Source: Monoplex corrugatus (taxonomy: Eukaryota > Mollusca > Gastropoda > Littorinimorpha > Ranellidae). From it: a stretch of DNA of 64,000 nt. Location of the stretch: assembly GCA_030674185.1 (NCBI GenBank), contig JAPXFY010000018.1, forward strand, positions 51,405,255-51,469,254, written 5' to 3'. This document shows positions 52,202 to 60,300 of this stretch, in pieces. Position 1 is the first letter of the stretch. The number at the start of each line of letters is the position of its first letter. Made by a program: the position numbers and the translations under genes. The notes under the pieces were generated by a model. That model saw only the letters and a list, made by a program, of their open reading frames with translations. It was not told the origin of the DNA and did not search any database.

Positions 52202-55200
52202 AAACAACAAAACAAAGTAAAAAAACATTAAAAACACCACATGATTTAACATCATATAAGTACCATTGTTGTATGTAAATCACAAGCAGAATGGGAATAT
52301 ATATTAATAAATGTAAGTTTAACTTACAATAAATGTTCGTGATGTGAAGATGCGACAAGAGATATGGTGGAAATAATATGATTAATAAATGGAAGTTTAA
52401 CTTACAATAAATGTTTGTGATGTGAAGATGCGACAAGAGATATGGTGAAATAATAATGATTAATATAATGAAGTTTAACTTTACAATAAATGTTTGTGAT
52501 GTGAAGATGCGACAATGAGATATGGTAGAAATAAAAACACCACATGATTTAACATCATAATGTAAGTTTAACTTTACTATAAATGTTTGTGATGTGAAGA
52601 TGCGACAAGAGATATGGTAGAAATAAAAACACCATATGATTAATATCATAATGTAAGTTTAACTTTACTATAAATATCTGCGATGTGAAAATGCGACAAG
52701 AGATATGGTGGAAATTTTACAATGTTCATAACTTGAACATATACTTAATATTCGATGCTTATAAGCTGGACACACAATATTTAACATGCTCATTAATCTA
52801 TTAAGTTAACCTTTGTTTATTCTTTCTGGTCTCACTGTCAAGTTGTGCTTCTTTCTCTCTCAGCTGTCCCCTCAGTTCATCACTGGCTTGACTCTGCAGA
52901 AGAAACATGTCAACATATGAAATTTGTTTTTGTGGAGTTGTCCTAATTCACAGCATTAAATTATCAAAAATAAATGCACACACTCTATCAAACAAAAACT
53001 ATGTCCTTGTCTTAAACACTGAAGAAAAAGCAGCCTAAAAGGAATTTTTCCCCCTTAAAATCAATAAACATATTTACCATGGCTAACAAGTGCTAATAAT
53101 ATTAATTTTGTTGTTGTTGAAATTACAGTGTTTTGTTTTTAACAATTCTAAAGCCATGGAAAATTCAAATGTTTACTTGGTTCAAATACTCATACTTCCT
53201 CCTCCATATCCTATCCTCCAACTTTTCTTAAATATCAAACAGGCACATGACATTTTACTGCCAGCTTCAGACAGCTAAAGAGGGCATCGCTATGCTCAAT
53301 TCCATGGTACTGTTCACTACACACTGTGTTAACTTATTATTGTTTAAAGCCCAGCCGACTGCACAGAGTCATATCAGGGCTAAAACTACTTCAAAACATA
53401 CAAAACTTCAACAGGAAAAAAAAAGAAAAGAAAATTAAGTACACATATCAATGCATTCACCCACATAATCTATGAAGATGGCCTTGACATGACCACTCCG
53501 TCCAATTTATCGCACAGGGGATTTAAAAAACACACCTGAATACAAATTTAAGCATACCTAAGGACACCAAAACATATATAAAAACAGGCATAAATTATCT
53601 AAAATTGCTTCTGCATATCTCACCTCCCTAGTCAAAAATGCACTTAAAACATGTACCCAATTATCAATTCTAAGAAAAAGTACATAAGACTTTATCGAAC
53701 ACATACAGGTGAATGGACCAGCAAGGCAGAAAATGATAGGAAGAAATGACAGAAAGCAAAGGAAAAAGAAAAACAAAGAGAGTGACAGAAAAGAGGAAAT
53801 TTCTAGCACAGAATTTCCAGAAGTGGGGTTACTGTCTATACTTAAAGAGTCCCCGGCATCCCCACAGGGCGATGTGTTAACTAATGTGACATATTCATCT
53901 TATAATGTACAGTGTAATAACTGTTAGAAATACACCAGAGAGCTCACCCCTTCCTCAAACTGCTTGTGGACCATGGCCAGCTGCTGTTGAAGGTCTTCTA
54001 TCTGACTGTCCTTGGTTTCCAAGCCACTCTGAGCCTGAAGCACAGAACAACAAAATTTCTTATTTATCATTTGCTATGTCTGTTGCATTTATCTCTTAAC
54101 CCATCCCTCACCAGATCGGACTTTTTTGTTTGTTTGTTTGTTTGTTAACCCTTTGACTCCCGCACCCTATCCCCCAACTCCAAAAACTTAACCCTTCGAC
54201 TCCCTCACCCTATCTACCAGCTTGCTGTGGGAAGCTGGCGGATAGGGTGAGGGAGTCAAAGGGTTAATTTTTGTTTTGCTAGCAGGGCTGATGATGCAGG
54301 TGGACCGGGCGCGGGTGTCAAAGGGTTAACATTGGCTGTTAATTCAACAGAAATCACACAATCATCATTACCAAATCTGCTAAAAAGGATATCTAATACA
54401 AAATCTCCTTTGTTAATTCAACAGAAATCTCACTATCATCATTACCAAATTTGTTAAAAGGATATCTAATAAAAATCTTCTTATCTCCACTGTTAATTCA
54501 ACTGAAATCTCACTATCACCATAACTAAATTGGTTAAAAATGTACCTGTCTAATAAAAATCTCCTATGTTAATTCAACTGAAATCGCCCTATCACCATTA
54601 CCAAATTGTTTAAAAAATCTGTCTCATAAAAATCTCTTTGTGTTGGTGGGTAATAATTCAAAACAGCTGAAATTGAAATTATGTAGTGTCCATTTCATAA
54701 CAATGGATATACACCTTAGATCTTGTGTATTACATTTAAAAAAAAACAAAAACAAAAAAAACAACAACAAACTAAATAACACAGAAAAAAAGTTGTAGAA
54801 ATAAGAGATGATGTCAAACACAACAGAACAACAAAAATAGAAAACAAACCAAACAAAAACAACAACAAAAACCAAAAAAAACAAGTTACAAAACTGAATG
54901 CCATGTTAAGATTCTACTTATACAATATAACACAATACAACAAAACACAGTACTATAGTAATACAATTAATAAAGTAATACAGAATAGATGGGATGGAAC
55001 AGAATACAACTCAATGCAATGCCACAACTGATTTTAATGTTTTTTTTAAACGATTTCAGTATTATTGTATATTTTCAACAAATGGAAAAAATGCATCATG
55101 CACACCTACATGCACATATATATATATATATACATACATACATACGCACATATACACATACATACATACACACACACACAATACTTCCACACATACAATA

Positions 55201-57200
55201 CATACATCATGCATACACACACCTACTTTCATACATGCACACACAAACACATACATAATTCCCATACAAAGATAAATAATACACACACGCACTCTATATA
55301 CGCACATGTAAATATACATACACACAAACACAGAAGGACAAGGGCTCTGTTTCAGCAAGATCTATAGCACACAGAGAATTCCATGTATCCACCAAATTTT
55401 CCCTACCCATGAGTATAGCTACTTACCTTATCCAAATCCAGCTTGAGTTGAGTCAACTGTTGCTCTTTCTGGTGAACCAGCTGCTGGGACTCTGACCTAG
55501 ACTCCCCCAGGTTCTTCTGAAGGTTGTCCAGGGCCTGTGTCTTATCTTCCAGTGATGCTTGACTCTGCACCGTGTGCATATTTCAACATTATCATTGTAA
55601 ATCCTTCACTTTTCGGTTAACCTTTACATTCTCTCACCTGATGTGCCAGCTTTCTGAACATGTACATATGCAAACATGCTGGTGTATGTGAATGAATGTT
55701 CATGAAAGTTAGATGGATATGTACAAAAAGATGGCAAAGAGATGCAAATTATCTGGTATTATTCAATATAAATTTCTTCTCTATCTTTATAACTCCTGGC
55801 TCCATATAGAGTAGAAAAACTACAGAAAAAAAAAGATACTTTAAAATCAGTTATCACAACCATTTTAAGTCGACAAAATGAACTGTACAAGACAGTGCAA
55901 CGAGCCATCATACAAAGCAGTAACAAACAAGTATTGCCACTCTGTTGCTTTCTTAAATAATTCGAACAGTGAAATGCCATTATTTTGCTTTGCCAAAGAA
56001 CAAGAAAAATTAATAAAGACGTATGCTGGACAGCCCACAAACAACTGACTGAGGTGATAAAGGGGAAAGGCTTGTCAAGCTTAGGATACAATAGCCAGGA
56101 ATTAATTCACTCACCAGCTCAACTGATGAAGTGTCGGGTTGACTCATCCATTTTCCATTTTAATGTACTGTCATTATTTTAATATATATATATATTTTAT
56201 AGGATCATCGCTCACAAAGAGGTTATCTTCATGCTCACCTTTTTTTTTTTGGTCTCATTTTCTATGCCACCTTGATGGCCACAGAAGCTGGCACAGTTTT
56301 TACAATGCGATGGTGATGATGTTGATGAGGATGATACTTATGATGCTACAGAGTTCCATCTAGGATTGAGACTTAGTGACAAGGCTGTACTCTATGCTTA
56401 CTATCATAATATATTCTGGCGTTAACCAGGCCCGAGAGATACAGATACCTGCAGTGCTAGTTGGAAGATTTGAGCAGCACCCTCAATGACGCATCCATGA
56501 GGTGGATGAGACCCGACTGTGAGGTCCCAGTCTTCCAAATGAGCCCGTAGCACGCCCAACTCTGGGTAGGAGCCGGTTAGAGCCGAAATATCCCACAATG
56601 GTTTTTGAACGGACTGATGGGGATTCAAACCCACAACCTTCCAGTCGGTAGTCCGCTGCACTAACCACTACACAAGCGTGACTAGTTACTGCCATCTTTT
56701 GTTATTATATTGATGTAGTATCGCGCAAGACTTCTTTACCTTCTCCTCCTCACTTTCTCAGATGATCACATCCCTTAAAGTTTTTGTGAAATACAGCACT
56801 TACATTGCTCAGTTCCTCCTGAAGCTGGGCCACTACAGCAGTCTGCTGCTGTGTCCTTTCTTCTGACTGGGTCAGCTCAATCTCCTTCTCATCCAGCGAA
56901 GACTGGAGAGACAGAACTTGTGCATTCTTCTCCTGAACAGCCTTCTGACTTTGCTCCAGTTTTTCCTGGGCCTGAGAAAAAAAAAAGCAAAAAATATCTA
57001 AAAAGTTTGATAATGTTCTAGTCAATCATTCAAAGGTTAGGCTTGGACTGACAGTAATAACTAGAAGATCAAGCAGGATAAAATGGTAAAAAAATAAACA
57101 GGCGGACAAACTGAGAACTGGGAGAAGGTTTACATTTAAAGCAAATAACAGACACATAAACATGAGAGAGAGAAAGACAGAGAGAGGTGAGAGTGAGTGA

Positions 57201-57277
<77 letters not shown>

Positions 57278-57307
57278 AGAAGAGAGAGAGAAGACAGACA
57301 GATGGAC

Positions 57308-57395
<88 letters not shown>

Positions 57396-60300
57396 GAGAA
57401 ATAGACAAGTATGTTTGGAAAGGAAGAAGACATGTAAAATCAATGCCTTCACTTTCATCATGCCATCTGTTTGGAACTCAGAGCCAGCTGAACTAAGGGA
57501 TCTTCTCACTCTTTGGCATTTAAAGGTCATATTTATTACCTGTTCACAGAGGCCTTCCATTGTAGATATTATACATGGCTGCTTATCAAACAATATGCAA
57601 TCCCACTTCTAACTGCAGATCATGTGGCCTCACATATCATTCATATGTGTGTACATTTATGACCACAGATATATATACAGTGTATATATATATATTTATA
57701 TATATATATATATACATATATATGTATGTATGTAATAATGGTTAGACTTTATTAGTATATATTCAATTGTGCATATTCATTAATACATGTATTCTGATGT
57801 GTGTATGTATGTGTGACAAATTACTGCTTCTGAATATATTACACTGTCTTGTAAACTGCACAATGTGCAGTGAATCCAAATGAGTTTGAGAACAGTCATT
57901 ATTCGTATGCAGTACAGATGTAAAGTACAAAAAAACAAATAAAAAAACAACCATTCTGCAGTTACTACTTATAATAAAAAAAAAGCCACCACTCTCGACT
58001 TAAAAAAGGAAGGACAACAACAACACCAACAACACAACCACTACCCCACCATCAACAATTACTAGAAACTTCACCTTGGCCAGATCATCAGCTAACTGCT
58101 GCCGCTTGTCTTGCTCAGACGTGAGAGAGTTCCGCAGGTTCCTCTTCTCATCGTCCAAGGCGCTGATCTCCTGCTGAAGGCGCGTCAAAGCAGACTGGCT
58201 GTCCCCAGCTGATGACTGCAGATCTTCCAGATGCTTCTTCACCTACACAGACACATCCCACCTTTTCTGTTACCAGTTGAAGTTTGCATCGATGAATGAG
58301 GGTCATCCAATAAACAGGGAAAATATATCTACAGAAATATAATGAGAAGATAATGATCAGTACTTTTCCAGATTTTATCCATGTAACATCCCTTCTTCTC
58401 AAATGACCCATTCCTATTCATTGGGAAGATCCAAAATGCTTGTTGCTAGGCAACCTGCGTTGGTATGTTATACCTGCTTGGCCACATCCACTTCTAAGCC
58501 ATCTAAGTAAAAGAAATGTCCACTACTGAGAGGTTCTTTCAACTTGGGAACAGACTAAAGTCTGAGGAATTCATACTTGGAGAACAGGTGAGGTGTGGCA
58601 AAGCGTCCCATCAATATGACGTCATCTAAATTTCAAGGCATCAGGTGTATCAATTCATATGGAAGCATGCACAGGCTGCAACACCTTGAACACACTTAGT
58701 ATGAAAGGCCTGTCAAAACTGACAATAATGCTGTATCACTGACACACAATCTGAAACTGACCTTGTCTCGTTCTTCTATCATGTCCCTCAGTTCCTCATC
58801 CTTCTGCTGCACACTCTGCTCCAGATCATGGAAGCCTGACTCCCTACTGGCCAACGTTGACTGCAGTCTAAACATACAACCATTGTTGTCTGCTTAGTTA
58901 TTCATTTGTTCAATTACGTTCATTTGTTCAAGAAGAAAACTGTAAAATATGAATTTAACAACAATAGGAAAAAAGATTCATCTGCTGAAATATCTATAAA
59001 TACATCAGAAAGGGTACTTTGATTATACATGTACAATTGTCTGAATGTAAGTTATTTTAATTATAACATTATCTGAGTGTAAGCTTATCAATCCTTTGAA
59101 AAGAGAGGACTTAACCATTGGAAAATGATGAAGATTCTGCAAGTAAAAAACTACACAACAGAACTAATCAAACCTCTGGAAAGCAATCAAAGAGCAAACG
59201 TCAGTTAATCAAGAAAACAAATCACCAATCATCCAACCAATAACCAGTCTTCCAACAAACCTTGCTTCTAAAAAAAAGTTAATCATAAACATCACAAACA
59301 AACAGACCACAAAACAAAGAAAAATTTAAAAAAATCAAATGTCAAAATGTCTTTATTACTCACTTTTGCACCTCTTCTACTTTAGGTGACTCTGCTATTC
59401 TGGATTCCAGTTCCCTTAGAGTTATCTTGGTCCTGGTCGACAGACAAAACGCAATCATTCCAGCATCTCTAGTTCATGACAGATTTTTGAAGTTCTTCTT
59501 CTTCCACAGGCTACAAGCACTCCCTAGCTAAGCATAAAAATTCAAACAAACCTTCCCAGCTAACAGGGGGAGCAGATTTGTGCATGTATGGCTATTTTCT
59601 TTATTCCACCTTAAAGGTAGTCCTACTCGTTTTTAGGAGTTAAGACGAGATTTTTTTAGGGAGTTAAGACGAGAATTTTTTTAGGGAGTTAAGATGAGAA
59701 TTTGGAAATACAGGTGAATGATCTAGATGGCAGAAAAAAGAAAGTCTTGTCAGGAAAGACAGCATAAAAGGAAACACAAACCCCGAACTACCTAAAAGCA
59801 AACAACATAGCTCCTGTGGTTTTCCAAAACAGGAGGGAACCTTAATTTCTGCATCCACAATACATGAAATCATCCATAAACTGCATAGGCCAAGTTGGGA
59901 TTTTTTGCAGTCTGAGGCACACAGGTGTCTGTTCTATCATTTTCCATTTATATGTTTTGTAAACAATAGATCTTTAAAAAAAAAGATAATTTAGTGCTGA
60001 CTTTGCTGTTTTCGATGGCTGCAATCACATTATTTTGATAGTTACAAATAAACCAACAAAAAGACACCAAAGCTTATTGAAAACATAAAAATTGCAAATC
60101 ATAAACTTATTTTATAAAATTCTGAAGTTCTAGTAAACTGTAATGAGATTTAGACCTGTACCTAAAGACTTAATCACCTGTGTGATCAAAATCTTTGAAG
60201 CTTGTTTTCTGAGAATGGCAGTCCTGTATTAACAGGCCTTAAAACACCTCATCTCCATCAATTTTCACACCTGAGAAATACAATTGATAACATTATATAC

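Noticed and set aside
59364..59425. Alternative acceptor giving an exon starting ATAACTC
   Set aside because: Joined to the preceding GA it makes an in-frame TAA; the acceptor seven bases upstream keeps the frame.
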